NCBI GenBank assembly: GCA_032622095.1
Contig: CP136066.1
Location: forward strand, 128,805,917 to 128,869,916
From: Siphonodentalium dalli
Lineage: Eukaryota; Mollusca; Scaphopoda; Gadilida; Siphonodentaliidae
Length of the DNA stretch: 64,000 nucleotides
Direction: 5' to 3'
Position 1 is the stretch's first letter, and the number at the start of each line of letters is the position of its first letter. The notes under the pieces are model-generated. The model was given only the letters and a program-made list of their open reading frames with translations, did not search any database and had not been told where the DNA came from. Made by a program: the position numbers and the translations under genes. Of this stretch, positions 10,871 through 23,725 are shown piece by piece.

Positions 10871-12660
10871 TTACTAGATGAATGGATCTCATAGATGGGG
10901 ATTCACATTTGTTCTAATAGGGCCAGAGATAAGGGATAGGATAGGATATTTTTATTTACAATACACACACATGGAAAATACAATTACAAATAAATATAAT
11001 ATTAATAGACTATACATGTATATTGCTAGGGGTGATATAGTCATGGCTGACTGTCTTCCTATCACCCCTGGATGTGGTGACAGATTATATGATGAAGATG
11101 GCCTAATTAATTTGATTTCTTTTTAGGTTACGTTTATCGTGTGCAGACTGGGTTTTTAATATATAGGCGTTGTTAGGGTGATGATACGAAAAGTGGTTCA
11201 TATGTATGGGCACCTACTTGGTCTACTACTACTTGGTCTACTATATCTCTTCATGTTGATAAACTAGTATTAGACATTCAACTTTCCACATTCCTAATCA
11301 CTCCATCGACAGTAACACATTAAATTATTCCCTTTCCAAGTTGAGCTACAGTGTCATTGACACTTTCATTTAATGTAATTCTCGGAACCAATTGATTACT
11401 CTCTATATAACACACATCTGTGTTGGATTGACCTAATTAGTTGAAATCAAATGCCATATCCATGTTCCTATTGTGTTTATTGAGCAATGTGCCCAATAAG
11501 TCTGATTACACTTTATACAACTAATTTGTATTCTGATATGATTTGTATATTCCATGGATAGTTGAGATTCAATTTCAAATATGTTTAAAGTGTCTGCCAG
11601 CAAAAAAAGGGGAGCATGTCAGGTTGGAAATTTCCAACATTTGGGAATACTTGAGGTAACAGTTGTAAAATTCCTAGCTTATGGAATGTGCAAAATGAAA
11701 TTTAGGAACTCAGGAGCTAGGTCAGCATTGGGTGGGGATGGGCTATGAGCTATTGTGAGGGGGGTTGCAGTTGGAAATTTCAAGGTGAACATATCAACCA
11801 TTACATTAGCATTCGCGGTGATACTACTGGCCTACATCCTCATTAAAGGGGTCGATTAATTAGAGCATAGTTGTACATACATGGTTTACATTAGACAGTT
11901 GATAAAAAAATACTTTCTTGAGATGGCCAAAAAATCATTATGATGGGTCCCTTTTGTGGCCAGTAGGTCGGGTAATGACAAACCAACCATGTTTTTATTA
12001 TGGCTTAATATACATGTACGATTGACGTTAGTTTTTTAACCATTTACTGATTCATTCATAAATAATTATGCTGTATTACCTTAGTCATTGATATGGGCGT
12101 TACAATAGCAATGCAAATAACATTACCCGTATTGTTGTCAGTCCTCATGGTCTATTGGCTCCAATGAATCGTGGTTTAAAATGTCTCTCAGTTTACTTAA
12201 TACTAGTATAAAGAATCCATTGATTAAAATAGAGCATACTTTTCAATGGGCTTGTACTCTGTAATCTGTAATTTTGAACTGGGTCCCTGTAATGTACTTA
12301 AACTTGTGTAAAACCTGTAAAATAAATTCTAGAACTGGAACCATTGAAATCTAACTGAGTTTGCATTTTATTTCAGTAATTAACTTCTGAAACAATATCT
12401 CAACATGAAAACTACATTTTTGTAAAAATCTGAAATACTAAGAATCTGTTTCAATATTCCAGTATAAACATGCTACATGTGTTTGTTCACTGCTGAAAAT
12501 AATAATTAAGAAACATACATGTATATACATGGACCAGAAGACAGATACCTGTTTTTGCTGTAAATAAAAATAATCCATTGTCAAATATGAAATATTAATC
12601 ATATCATTAAACATTATAACCTACAATATTATTCATTATCTGGTGTAGACAGCAACCACT
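10871..12660. other. Gene-free stretch with one satellite tail fragment
   Basis: No exon was recognised. Around 11265-11370 lies a copy of the satellite-family tail (ATTCAACTTTCCACATTCC, AAGTTGAGCTACAGTGTCAT, TGACACTTTCATT). The remainder is AT-rich unique-looking DNA. If exon 1 of the ADAM10 gene is inside the window, it could be in this or an earlier stretch, but no signal-peptide frame with a suitable donor was found. Confidence 0.5.
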
Positions 12661-12679
12661 GTAAAGATACCAAACTAAT

Positions 12680-13060
12680 CTGCTGAAATTAATTCAATGT
12701 AGATTCATACTGATCATTCTGAAAAATCTTGGATTTACTCTTTGCATGACTAAATCCTTCGGCACGCCCTACAGGCCACATCCCTCATCCGATCGTCACC
12801 AAACTTCATATGGATTTTCAAGGTGACCTCTAGATTGGAGCCATCGATTATTTCTGAAATTTGTTAAAAACATGGCCGTCAGCAGCCATCTTGGACTTAA
12901 AATTTTAATCCATTTGCACACCCTGCAGCCAACATTTGTTGGTGAAATGTTTGATGTGAAATAATTAACTTTTTGACATTCCTTCTTCTTGATCATTCTA
13001 TTCATTGCTCAGAAAAAAAAATGAGTCCTCCCCAAGTTGAGCTACAGTGTTATTGGGTTG
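12680..13060 (+). repeat. Satellite-family copy, CACCCTACAGGCC subfamily
   Basis: It contains the diverged core unit: TGCATGACTAAATCCTTC, CCTACAGGCCACATCCCTCA, TCACCAAACTTCATATGGAT, AAAACATGGCCGTCAGCAGC. It ends in the family tail AAGTTGAGCTACAGTG. The subfamily is also found at 21940-22610 and 41400-42780. Confidence 0.7.
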
Positions 13061-13184
13061 TCCGGATGATAATATTTAATAGAATTTCTTAATATTTGGT
13101 ACGGGATTCTCATTTGAGAAGACTCAGGCCAAGTTTGAATTTGGTCACGGTCCGATGATTTTTGATTAACTTATGATGCTCATT

Positions 13185-14150
13185 TTAAGCTCAACTTTTC
13201 TTTGTAAAGTTTGAGCTATTGCCATGGCTTTATCGTCCGTCATCCGTGTGTGTGTTTGATTCGTCAACAATTTCCTTTAGCACGGGCTAAGGTCGTACCT
13301 TTGGTTGGCTCATTATAAAATTTGTCATGGCTGTTGACATGTACATGTAGATGGGAACGAGTCATTTTGGGTTCATTCGGCAAAAAAACATGGCCGCCAG
13401 TGGCCATCTTGGATTTTTAAAATCAATCCGTTAGCACGGGCTACAGGTCTGATCATCATGAAATTTATGGATGTTAATATTGACATGTAGATGGGAACGA
13501 GTAATTTTCGTTCATTCGGCCAAAAAACATGTCCGCCAGCAGCCATCTTGGATTGTACTCTTTGTATGACTAAATCCTTTTGCACAGGCTACAGGTCATA
13601 GCTTTACATACTAGGCCTTTCAACTTTCCACATTCCTAATCACTCCATTGACTGTAACACATGAAATTATTCCCTTTCCAAGTTGAGCTACAGTGTCATT
13701 GACACTTTCATTCAACTTAGAATTCTAAATTTTTGGGTTGATGGTTGACCAGATGATAACTTGAGCAATATTCAACAGAATATCTTGATACTTAACGGTA
13801 ATATGTGGTTCAGATTTGAGAAAACTCAGGTCAAGATCGAAAAATTTTGGGTTGTCCCGATGATAACTTTAACAATGTATAGCAAATTTTTTGATATTTG
13901 GTAAATAGTTTTACAAATCAGAAAACACAGGTCAAGTTTGACATTTTGTTATTGTGCAATGATTTATGACGGACTTACATGTATGTGCCTTTGTTCGACT
14001 TATAAATCATAATATTTTCAATTTTCTTAATGTCAACTTGAGCAATCTTTAAAGAATCTTTTGATTTTTGGTGTGTGGTTCACCTGTAAGAACACGTCAG
14101 GTTGGAGTGTTAAATATTTGCCAGAATTTGACTTCTTTGTTCTTTAAAAA
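13185..14150 (+). repeat. Satellite-family copy with hairpin head, then tail-derived repeats
   Basis: A head hairpin (AGCTCAACTTT...AAAGTTTGAGCT, 13191-13216) is followed by GTCCGTCATCCGTGTG. Two or three GGGCTACAGGTC core units and the tail AAGTTGAGCTACAGTGTCAT (13681-13700) come next. Three diverged units with GATAACTT.A.CAAT and GTTCAGATTTGAGAAAAC spacing (about 13740-14100) lie beyond; a related piece precedes the head at 13060-13160. There is no coding content. Confidence 0.7.
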
Positions 14151-14491
14151 ACCCAGAACGTCCCAAAATGCAAACCTCATTTCCGGGGATGTGGAGTGCA
14201 ACCTTTGTTTTGCAGTTGTGAATTGGCAGTCACCCTAAATATTCCATAGTTGGAACAGGGCAATTCCACGCATATCGACTATTCTTTTGAATAATTACAA
14301 CTGTGTAAAAAAAATACAAAAGCCATGGGTCTGAATCTGATTTTAGATTTGTTTTTGGACCCAGCTCAAGAACCAAGAGTTACCGTATAATAATATGTGT
14401 CTCAAAAGTTCAGGAAATGGAAGAATTTACTGTTGCCTATTGATTTGTCTGTGAAATGAAGATTGAATTAACAATATATTTTCAATTCCAG

Positions 14492-14633
14492 TCCAGAAGA
14501 AGTTAAATGATTATATATTGAACTATGAAGAAATCCACTATGAAAGAGACCTACTCCATGAAAGTCACCTAAAGACCAAGAGGTCAACTAGCCAATCATC
14601 ATCAGTAAAATTAAATTTTCCAGCGTTTAATAG
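14492..14633 (+). CDS. ADAM10: ADAM10-like metalloproteinase, prodomain exon 2
   Basis: This exon starts the recognisable part of an ADAM10 (Kuzbanian-type) transmembrane metalloproteinase, the protease that sheds Notch and other surface proteins. The acceptor is TTCAATTCCAG and the donor GTAAGAG. The first two bases complete a split codon and the last two (AG) begin an arginine codon finished in exon 3. The 46 complete codons read QKKLNDYILNYEEIHY...LHESHLKTKRS...NFPAFN. This matches the ADAM10 pattern of a tyrosine-rich N-terminus (N.YI..YE...Y), LH..H...KR, and a final L.F.A..R. In ADAM10 orthologues this exon directly follows the signal-peptide exon, which was not found. Intron 2 after it is 21.6 kb. 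Confidence 0.85.
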
Positions 14634-14857
14634 GTAAGAGTAGCGGCTAGTGAGAAGTGGCATATCAACTGTAAATGCTTAATATATAGGTTGCAATTCC
14701 TGAGGACTTCACTGAAATGTTACATGCTGCCATGATGAAATTCCTGTGCTGAATGTTCCTGTGCTGAATGTTCACTTCCTAAGGGAAATTTAATTGAAAA
14801 CAGAATACAATTCGCATCTTAATCTGAAAAATTTTATTGAATAAGTTGCGGATGGCA
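14634..14857 (+). other. Start of ADAM10 intron 2
   Basis: This is unassigned intronic sequence between the exon 2 donor and the left target duplication of the large inverted-repeat element. It contains a small direct duplication (TTCCTGTGCTGAATG near 14740 and 14755). Confidence 0.6.
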
Positions 14858-14860
14858 TAA

Positions 14861-17800
14861 TAGAGGAGCGGCCAAATGCCAAAAGTGGTCGGATACGCCT
14901 ACCCTCGGTAGAACAAGTTGAAACCAACTTTTTCTGGAAGGTAAATCCATATCATTTATGAAAATGATTCTTGGCCTTGCCGGAATTGGTGGCAGCTATG
15001 TATGGTAAGACTATTTGTGAAGGTACCCTACCGAAAAATTAGCCTGTTTTCAGCGGTTGACCAGCAATACACAATTGGTTAAAAGTTAAGCACATCACCA
15101 AAAACAGACCATTCTATTGGTTATTATTGGGTACATGGTGATACTAGATTGGAACGTTCTAATTTTGTCTGGTTTGTTTTTTCACGACGTCATGGTAGAG
15201 AATGTAACGTTCTTCATCAAAAAATCATGACGATTCAGATAAACTGTCGCCCGTTAACTCTGTACAAAACTAGCACGCTCGACCTAGCTTATCACATCAT
15301 GTATGTTTGGAAAGACTGGAGTATTTTCTACCAGGAGGTATGAACTTTATTATCCTGTCCCTACCAATCTTGCAATAATAGGCAAAAACTTAACCCTCCC
15401 CCAATGTCATAAAATGCTGAGTATAGCCATCGCCGGGGATTAGATACCAGAATGATAGAATAGCGCGTAGTATTTCCTTTTATTTAGTGTAGAACACACA
15501 TAACAAGTGTAAAATGCGAATTTCCAACAATATTCACTATTAGAAGAGTATCAAAATCCAAGATGGCGTCCAATATGGCGGTCAGTTTTTATTTTAAGAC
15601 TTTGTGAAGCGACATACGAAAAATCAAGAAAAGGAACGTCCCCAGTGGTAAAATCTATATTATTGTAATGACTACATAGAATAACATTTCATATCAAACA
15701 TTAATTTGACCATTAATACATCTTTTCAATTGGTAAAATAATAGGTAAAAATTTATCCCTCCATCCCATGTCATAAAATTTGAAATAAAATTATCGCTTG
15801 GGATTGGAACCACGAATGATAGCATGATGCGCAGTATTTTGTTTTATTTAATGTAGAACACACATACGAAGTGACAGGTATGAATTTCCATCAATATTCA
15901 CTATTAGAAGAGAATGAAACTACAAGATGGCGTCCAATATGGCGTCCAATTTTAATTGTACCACTTAGCGAACGGACATACGGACGAACTATAAAGGGGA
16001 CATCCCCTGTGGCATTGTATATCATATGGAACAGTAGTTTCACCATTAGTCCATCTTATCAGTTGGAGAATTAGTAAACAAAAACTTAACCGCCACCAGT
16101 CACAAATGTCCACATAATGGCGGCACTTGTGACTATAGTCCAGAATGCAAAGAATTAAGCAAATCGTTAGGAATTACTTTGCGTTGAATACAACGAAGAA
16201 ACATAAAATGTCAAATTTGCATCCACATCTGGTCTTAGGAGACAACCAAAATCCAACATGGCGTCTAATTATAATGTCAACCCGTTGCGAACAATGAATA
16301 TGAAAGCCGGTCATAATGTATCAATCGGCAGTTTGAAGCGATATATTTTTCGAGTGTGTGTTTATATTAGACGTCGAAATGTTGTGTTTAAATGATGGTC
16401 GTAAGACAACATTTTTTTCAGATAAACCTTTGACATGACTGTCTCAAATAAACTTAATAAACTGTCGACCATCTCCCTACGGGCGGGTAAACCTTGTCTT
16501 TTAGGTTGCCATTGGTTTGGTAGTATCATACATCACGTTCCAAATGTCACACCCTTAGCTATGACGCAAGGATTAATACTGGATGGAAATTTGCATTTGT
16601 TGAATGTTTAGGTTGTATTGTATTACATATACTTTATATCAAATATTTGGAGAAAGACAAACCAACCAAAATAACAAACACTTAGCGAAATTCCGAGAAT
16701 GACTTAAATAGTTTAATTTGCTGAATCGTGTATCTTGTATCGATCTCCAGTGCGCATTTTGACTATTGTTTGACAATTTTATGTCATTTTGAGACGTTAA
16801 GTAAGTAAGCATTAACAATATGTAGACAACTGGTAATAATAGAGGATGGTCATTAACCGTTACAAATAATCATGCACTCGATGCGATACGAAGTGATGTT
16901 GTAATGTTCAATACTACCATATGACTATCATATCACTCTTAATATATTGTGATAGTCTTGAATGCAGGGACCAGCCGAGAGGGCGACGTGGGCGACTTCT
17001 TCGCCCTAGCGCCGTCCGCTTCGCCTTATTTTTGCAGTCGGGCGAAGTTCAAGTCGCCCTGAAAATTCCAAAGTTGACAGACGAAAATCGGCAAAATGTC
17101 CCAAATATTTTATGATAATTTACAACTGTCAACTGTGATTACACACAATACTCCACTATCAGGGTGTTATAAAACAATTAACACCTGTATTGCTCCAATC
17201 TGGAAGAATGTTGACAACGGAGTCTGATTACTGGCACTGATTACTGGGACAACCATAATAGAACATTTAGTTGTCAGTTAATTAACTAACACGTATAATA
17301 ACCAAGTGAGTCACAATTTGTTACATTTTCGGATAACGCAGAGAATAATGTTATATATATAATGTTATAATGATATATGTAAAAAATAACTTATTACCAA
17401 TTTGGTTGCCATTTTGGAAGCCACCTTGAGCAATTTGGTCTATAAACACCGTAGTGTGACACATTTAAGATAGACCAATACAACAAACACCTTTCAATCC
17501 AAAGATAGCTACATATTACTAGAAAAAATGGTCCAAACCTGAAAAGTTAATTTTTGCCGATTTTATGTCAAGTTTTTGAGAGAAAAGTCCAATATTTTTG
17601 GTGATGTCAGTGGTGACAATAGTAACAATTAACCATGGTGCAGCCGACATGTTAGTATTCAATGTATAGAAGGCATAATAGCCAATTTTGTACATAAACC
17701 ACAACGTGTAAGCGATTGCAGGACACCCTAGGGCAATATTTACCATTTTCCATATTTTAGCGGCCATTTTGGCAGCCATTTTGAGTAAAAGTAAGAATTT

Positions 17801-20800
17801 TGGTTCCAATGAGTTGGAATATTCATAGGTAAGGGTATGCCTGACTTAATTGCAACCTTCTGTTCATTTCTTGTTGAAATATGACTAGAATCCCAGTTGT
17901 GATTTTTTGGTGAAATTTTATACCGCATTCTGTAAAATCGAATTTTTGAGGAATCACAAGCGGACAGGACCCCAATAATTGCATATTTAATTGCTCCAAT
18001 GATCAGTTAATATACAAAATACAAAATAAAGTCATATTACTCAACCAGTTCCAAACAGCATGAACAGATCTAGAAGATATTTATGAAAAAATGTCATATT
18101 TTCAACTTCCGGCGGCCATTTTGGTGGCCATCTTGGATGGTGAGTTTCAATTTTGGCCCAAAATAGTGTCATTATGTCTTAGCTTCATGAAAATATATAC
18201 ATTTTACTAGATTAGTCATGTGAATTTGCAACAAATTCCAAGTAACTGGTTTTACATCTGAGGAAAAATTGGGGGGGGGGGGGGTATACTTTTTAGGGCG
18301 CTATAAAAAAAATTGCTCAAGGCTGACAGATGGCCAGCCGATAAAATCTTGATGTCGGATACCTGAATTTACAAAATCCGCAGAGAAAGAAACTTTATAC
18401 GCCAAAACACGCATCCGTGACCTGGCGGCCGGACTATTTTGGGAAAGTGGGATATGAGTCCACGAGCAATCAAAGTTCACACATCATAGTAACTACCTAT
18501 TAACGTATCACGGAAGTTATCATCGCACACACACACAAAATGCTCTTTAATGGCATAACACAATGTCCATATAATGCAATCAGCGTAAAAATAAGTTATA
18601 AAAATATGCATTATAGTGATCTAGAGGTTGCTGGTTTGTATAATCGTCCGAGTTTCGGCTCAGCGTGAAATAAGAGAATAACACCGCATACCTATGCATA
18701 TAAGTTCTCGCCATATGTTGCTTGATGTGCATGTTTTTCCGTTCATTGATATTTTAGTCTCGACTAATATGTTAGTTAAATTGTTGTGAATGTCAATCGG
18801 ATTCATATATGTTACAAACAGAAGATATTGAGTTCCCTGGCTAGACTAATGAAATTGAATCTTCTATATCTCTGGTGGATATCATATCTGTATTAGTTCT
18901 TAGGGACGTGGGTCCGGACTATGCTAATACATTTTATTGATACATAGGTGATAGTGCGATAATCTCACTGAACATGCACGTTAGTGTTCCATTTATGATT
19001 GCCGTTAGATTATATTCATAATCACGCAACTCACTAGCAAACCAGAATGTCACTAAACAAAGTTGTTTTGTCCACGGTTCTTTTGAGTCAGGTGGCATTT
19101 GAAATTGATAAAATGGTAAGTAATGAAATATAAACACAATTGAAATGGTGACAGGCATAAGGCAATTCACAATAAACACTAGTCATTAGTCTTGATATAT
19201 AGATATTCAAATTGTGTTTATGGTTTGGTCTATGGCGACTAGGCCATATTACGACATACATTGTATTCTTATGGGTGGCGGAAAGACAGCGCCGATATTA
19301 CCGCGGAATCAATATACTCAGTCCACACACAAACCACCTACCCCCAAACTGGCACAGATATTCGAAAGTTATTTTCACTTAACATGGACCTCATATCAGT
19401 GTTGCTGATCGGGATTCATAACACCTTCGTCATTGATCTAGTGTTTTAGGGGGATACAAGTAAATTAGTGTAAATCAGAGTGATGTAATCAACTCAAAAT
19501 CACTGGCATATAGTGTTGTGTTCTTGTTCACCCAGCAGGGTCCTTTGCGTTTCTCAAGAAAAACTGGACATGCCATGCTCAAGTATCCATTGCTGTAAAT
19601 GCATAGGTTCACATTGTATGACTCATATTCAATGAAAATGTTGGAATTATAAATGTATTTCTCATATCCATCTGTCTCTATGTTTCTATGAACATGTCGT
19701 CACTGGAGTCATGTTTGACCTTTTGTCACTGAACGTTAATTGAATGGTTGGCTATCAGAGCCATGTAGTTTTTATGATTGATAAAAGCAACTGTTGCTCA
19801 TATTTATGAAGATAACATATATGTTGATTGCAATTTAATAATGGAAACACACATTCTAGCTAATACATCGCATAAGTAATATCATATGAGACGTTCTTTG
19901 CCCGCATATCGTATTAGTTGTTCACAAAGTGTTGTCATTAGACTTAACTGCCATGTTGGCCGCCATTATGGCGCAATAGTGGGCGTGACTTCAAACTTTT
20001 GTTTCTTTATCGTATTCAGCACAAATGAAATCAAAAATGTATGCTCATTTCTTTTTGGCCTGTACTACAATCCCCAGCGGCCCATTTGTGTGGACGTTTG
20101 TGACTGTAGGGGTGGTTAAGTTTTTTGTCTAATTATTTCATCAAGTGATAATATGTATTAATGCTGAATCTAATGTTTGATATGAAATATTCTATGTAGT
20201 CAGTAAAATGATATATAATATACCACTGGGGACGTTCCTTTTCTGTATTTGTCGTATGCCGTTCACTAAGTTTTAAAATTTAAATTGGCCGCCATATTGA
20301 ACGCCATCTTGGATTATGATACTCTTCTAATAACAAATATGGATGGCAATTTTCTCTGGTCAATTTGCATGTGTATTCTACATTAAATAAAACAAAATAC
20401 TGCGCATTATGCGATCATTCGTGGTTCCAATCCCAGGCGACAACTTCAGTTCGAATTTTATGACATTGACTGACGGAATAAATTTTGAACTATTATTTTA
20501 CCAATTGATAAGATGTATTATTGGTAAAACTAATGTATCATATGAAATGCTATTCTATATGGTCATTAAAATAATATACATTTTACCACTGGGGACGTTC
20601 CTTTTCTGGATTTTTCATATGTTGCTTCACTTTGTCTTAAAATAAAAACTGAATGCCATATTGGACGCCATCTTGGATTTAGATACTCTTCTAATAGTGC
20701 ATATGGTTGGCAATTCGCATTTTACACTTGTTATGTGTATTCTACACTAAATAAAAGGAAATACTACGCGCTATTCTATCATTCTGGTATCTAATCCCTG

Positions 20801-21389
20801 GCGATGGCTATACTTAGCATTTTATGACATTGGGGTGGGGGGTTAAGTTTTTGCCTATTATTGCAGTAGTTGTAGGATCAGGAAAATAAATTTAATACCT
20901 CCCGGTAGAACATATTCCAGTCTTTCCAAACCTATATGCCAAGATAAGCTCAATCCAGCGTGCTAGTTTTGTACAGAGTTGACGGGCGACAGTTTATCTG
21001 AATCGTCATGATGTTTTGACGCAGAACGTTACATTCTCCACCATTACGTCGTGAAATCTCAAACAAACCAGAATCAAATAATAACGTTCCAATCTATTAT
21101 CACCATGTACCCCATAATAACAAATAGAACGTTCTGTTTTTGGTGATGTGATTAACTTTTAACCAATGGTGTATAGCTGGTCAACCGCTGAAAACAGGCT
21201 AATTTTTCGGTAGGGTACCTTCACAAATAGTCTTACCATACATAGCTGCCACCAATTCCGGTAAGGCCAAGAATCATTTTCATAAATTATATATGTTTAC
21301 CTTCCAGAAAAAGTTGGTTTCAACTTGTTCTACCGAGGGTAGGGGTATCTCGAAAACTAAGGCGCTTTTTGGATTTGGCCGCTCCTCTA
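14861..21389. mobile_element. 6.5-kb inverted-repeat element with tandem subrepeats in the arms
   Basis: The left end TAGAGGAGCGGCCAAAT is mirrored by ATTTGGCCGCTCCTCTA at the right end. TAA flanks both sides (14858-14860 and 21390-21392), a 3-bp duplication of the kind made by PIF/Harbinger elements. Long arms pair, for example CCGAAAAATTAGCCTGTTTTC with GAAAACAGGCTAATTTTTCGG and AAACTGTCGCCCGTTAACTC with its counterpart near 20980. Inside, each arm holds about 350-360-bp subrepeats in inverted order. On the left they begin near 15382, 15742 and 16075; on the right they end near 20840, 20480 and 20110. They carry AAGATGGCGTCCAATATGGCG motifs. Pairing weakens toward the centre (about 18125), where a G-run (18271-18285) and ACACACAC sit. 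No transposase is seen, so this would be non-autonomous. Confidence 0.8.
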
Positions 21390-21392
21390 TAA

Positions 21393-21790
21393 GGATCTAT
21401 TTCGCAAGAGTTTTAATAGTTTGAGCGAAATGTAACTATGCACCATGTACCTGTAAGTTATCTTTCTTTACAAACAACGTCAACGAGAATAGCTCTGGCT
21501 TGTATTGCACTAGAGGTGCATAAACAATAATATGTATTGAATTGCTGGGATTCCGTTGAATACATGTGCCTCTCGTCAATGGGCGTGGAATAAAAAACAT
21601 TATTGCACACAAACATGTAGCACTTGTGCTACATGATATTGCATATTCCATAAGGAATCTATAAGAATTATTATAGCTACATTTATATGCACTGTTTACA
21701 ACATTTGACCCAGAGATGTTCACAATATAGCACTTGTGATATAATTCTCTGAAATGGTAATTTTTTAACATTAGGTGAAAATTATTGAAA
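21393..21790 (+). other. Intronic gap without recognised content
   Basis: This is AT-rich intron between the large inverted-repeat element and the next satellite-family copy. An open frame on the minus strand (21436-21771) shows no family resemblance. Confidence 0.4.
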
Positions 21791-22620
21791 ATGTGTTAAG
21801 TGTGTGCCCAGGTACAATTTGAATGATAATGGCATTCAATATCCTCCTTATCTGATTATATGTCCAAGGTATTTGTCATTATCAACAAACTTCTTCTCTG
21901 TTCCAATAAGCATGAGTTTAGGAATTAAGTTAATGTGGAGCATCTTGGGAACAAAAGCCATAGTAATTTTCCTTAAATTTGTTAAAAAAGCCCCAGCAGC
22001 CATTTTGGATTCCAAATTTGAATCCTTCGGCACACCCTGCAGCCCGCGTTTATTGGAGAAATGTTTTGAAAATTTACAGGCATGTTTAGGATCACTTCTA
22101 GATGGGAGCTATAAAATTTTAGCGATTTTCGATGGAAAACATGGTCGCCGACAGCGATCTTGAATTTTACTCTCTGACTAAATAATTTTGCGCACCCTAC
22201 ATACCACATTCCTCATCTCATGAGACCAAATTTCATATGGATTTTATGGGTGACATCTATATGGGAGCCTCCTATTTTGACAGAAATTCGTTTAATTTAC
22301 TCTTTGTATTCATGACTTGCCACACCCTACAGACCACATCCCTCATCCAGTCATCACCACACTTCATATGGATCTTTGGGATGACCTCTAGATGGGAGCC
22401 TCCTACATGTATTTGACCGAAATTTGTTGAAAAACATGGACAACAGCGGCCATCTTGGAATTTACTCTTTGTATGACTAAATCCTTTGGTCATATGGATC
22501 TTTTGGGTGACCTCTAGTTTACTTTCCTTCTTCTTTATCATTCTATTCATTGCTCAGCAAAATATTTAACTCCTTCCAAAGTTGAGCTACAGTGTCATTG
22601 ACACTTTAATTGTTAAATAT
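21791..22620 (+). repeat. Satellite-family copy, CACCCTACAGACC subfamily
   Basis: Four diverged core units carry CAGCAGCCATTTTGGAT, CACCCTGCAGCCCGCGTTTA, CCACATCCCTCATCC and TCATATGGATCTTTTGGG. The copy ends with the tail AAAGTTGAGCTACAGTGTCAT near 22580. Open frames on both strands across it are shadows of the repeat. Confidence 0.75.
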
Positions 22621-22766
22621 CTGCTTATTGAATCCCCGTTGACAATCCCAACACCTTTGCGTTGACATTTATGTTTTCACTCCCATCACTCTTGCTTAAT
22701 TTATATTGAAAATCACAGTGCAAGTTGGCAAGACTTCACATTTCAAGGAAGACTCAATGTCATTTT
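22621..22766 (+). other. Short intronic spacer
   Basis: Nothing is recognised between the tail of one satellite-family copy and the hairpin head of the next. Confidence 0.4.
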
Positions 22767-23725
22767 TAGCTCAACTTTACTTTGTAAAGTTTGAGCTATT
22801 GCCCTGGCTTGGTATCCATCATCTGTGTGTGTGTGTGTGTGCGTGGATGAGGCATCAACAATACAGTCGGATCATTATGAAATTTGTTGACATCAACATT
22901 TAGACGGGAACGATTCATTTTGGGGTCATTCGGAAAAAAAAACATGCCTCCAGTGTCCATCTTGGATTTCAAAATTCAATCCATTAGTACGGGCTACAGG
23001 TCGTACTGTTCGTCTGATCATCATGAAATTTGTCATGGATGTTAATATTGACATGTAGATGGGAATGAGTAATTTTGGGGTCGTTCGGCCAAAAAACATG
23101 GCCGCTGGCAGCCATCTTGCAATTTACTCTTTGCATGACTAAATCCTTTAGCACAGGCTACAGATCGTACCTTTAGTCTGATCATCATGAAATTTGTCAT
23201 GGCTGTTGAAATTGGGATATAGATGTTAATACTGACATGTAGATGGGAAACGAGTAATTTTGGGGTCATTCGACCAAAAAATATGGCTGCCAGCGGCCAA
23301 CTTAGATTTCAAAATTCAATCCATTAGCACGGGCTACAGGTCGTACTGTTTGTCTGATCATCATGAAATTTGTCATGGATTTAATATTGACATGTAGATG
23401 GGAACGAGTCATTTTGGGGTCATTCGGGCAAAAAACATGGCCGCCAGAGGCCATCTTGGTTTTCAAAATTCAACCCATTAGCACCGGCTACAGGCCGGAG
23501 TGTTTGTCTGATCATCATAAAATTTGTCGTGGACGTTAATATTGAGATGTAGTTGGGAACGAGTCATTTTGGGGTCATTCGGCCGTAAAACATGGCAGCC
23601 GACAGCCATCTTAGATTTTACTCTTTTGTATGTCTAAATCCTATGACACAGGCTACAGGTCTTACCTTTGGTCAGATCATCATGAAATTTGTCATTGATG
23701 TTAATATTCGCATGTAGATGGGAAC
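22767..23725 (+). repeat. Satellite-family element, left part, split by the LINE
   Basis: A hairpin head (TAGCTCAACTTT...AAAGTTTGAGCTA) and a GTGTGTGTG microsatellite are followed by about five core units carrying GGCTACAGGTCGTA, CATGTAGATGGGAACGAGTC and AACATGGCCGCCAG. The units alternate between two variants, one with TTCAAAATTCAATCCATTAG and one with TTTACTCTTTGCATGACTAA. Core sequence stops at ATGTAGATGGGAAC (23712-23725) and resumes with the same 14 bases at 29385. This element was therefore present before the LINE inserted. Confidence 0.85.
23712..23725 (+). repeat. LINE target-site duplication, 5' copy
   Basis: ATGTAGATGGGAAC occurs here and again at 29385-29398 straight after the poly-A tail. 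Removing 23726-29398 restores the normal satellite reading GATGGGAAC|GAGTCATTTTGG. Confidence 0.85.

Noticed and set aside
16921-17115. 64-codon frame over a GC-rich GGGCGACTTCTTCGCCC segment
   Set aside because: It looked gene-like because of base composition, but lies inside the 14861-21389 element and no family could be named.
21804-22550. Frames of 119, 92 and 75 codons
   Set aside because: They translate satellite-family units (recurring SKMAAG..F-type peptides) and appear wherever the repeat occurs, on both strands.
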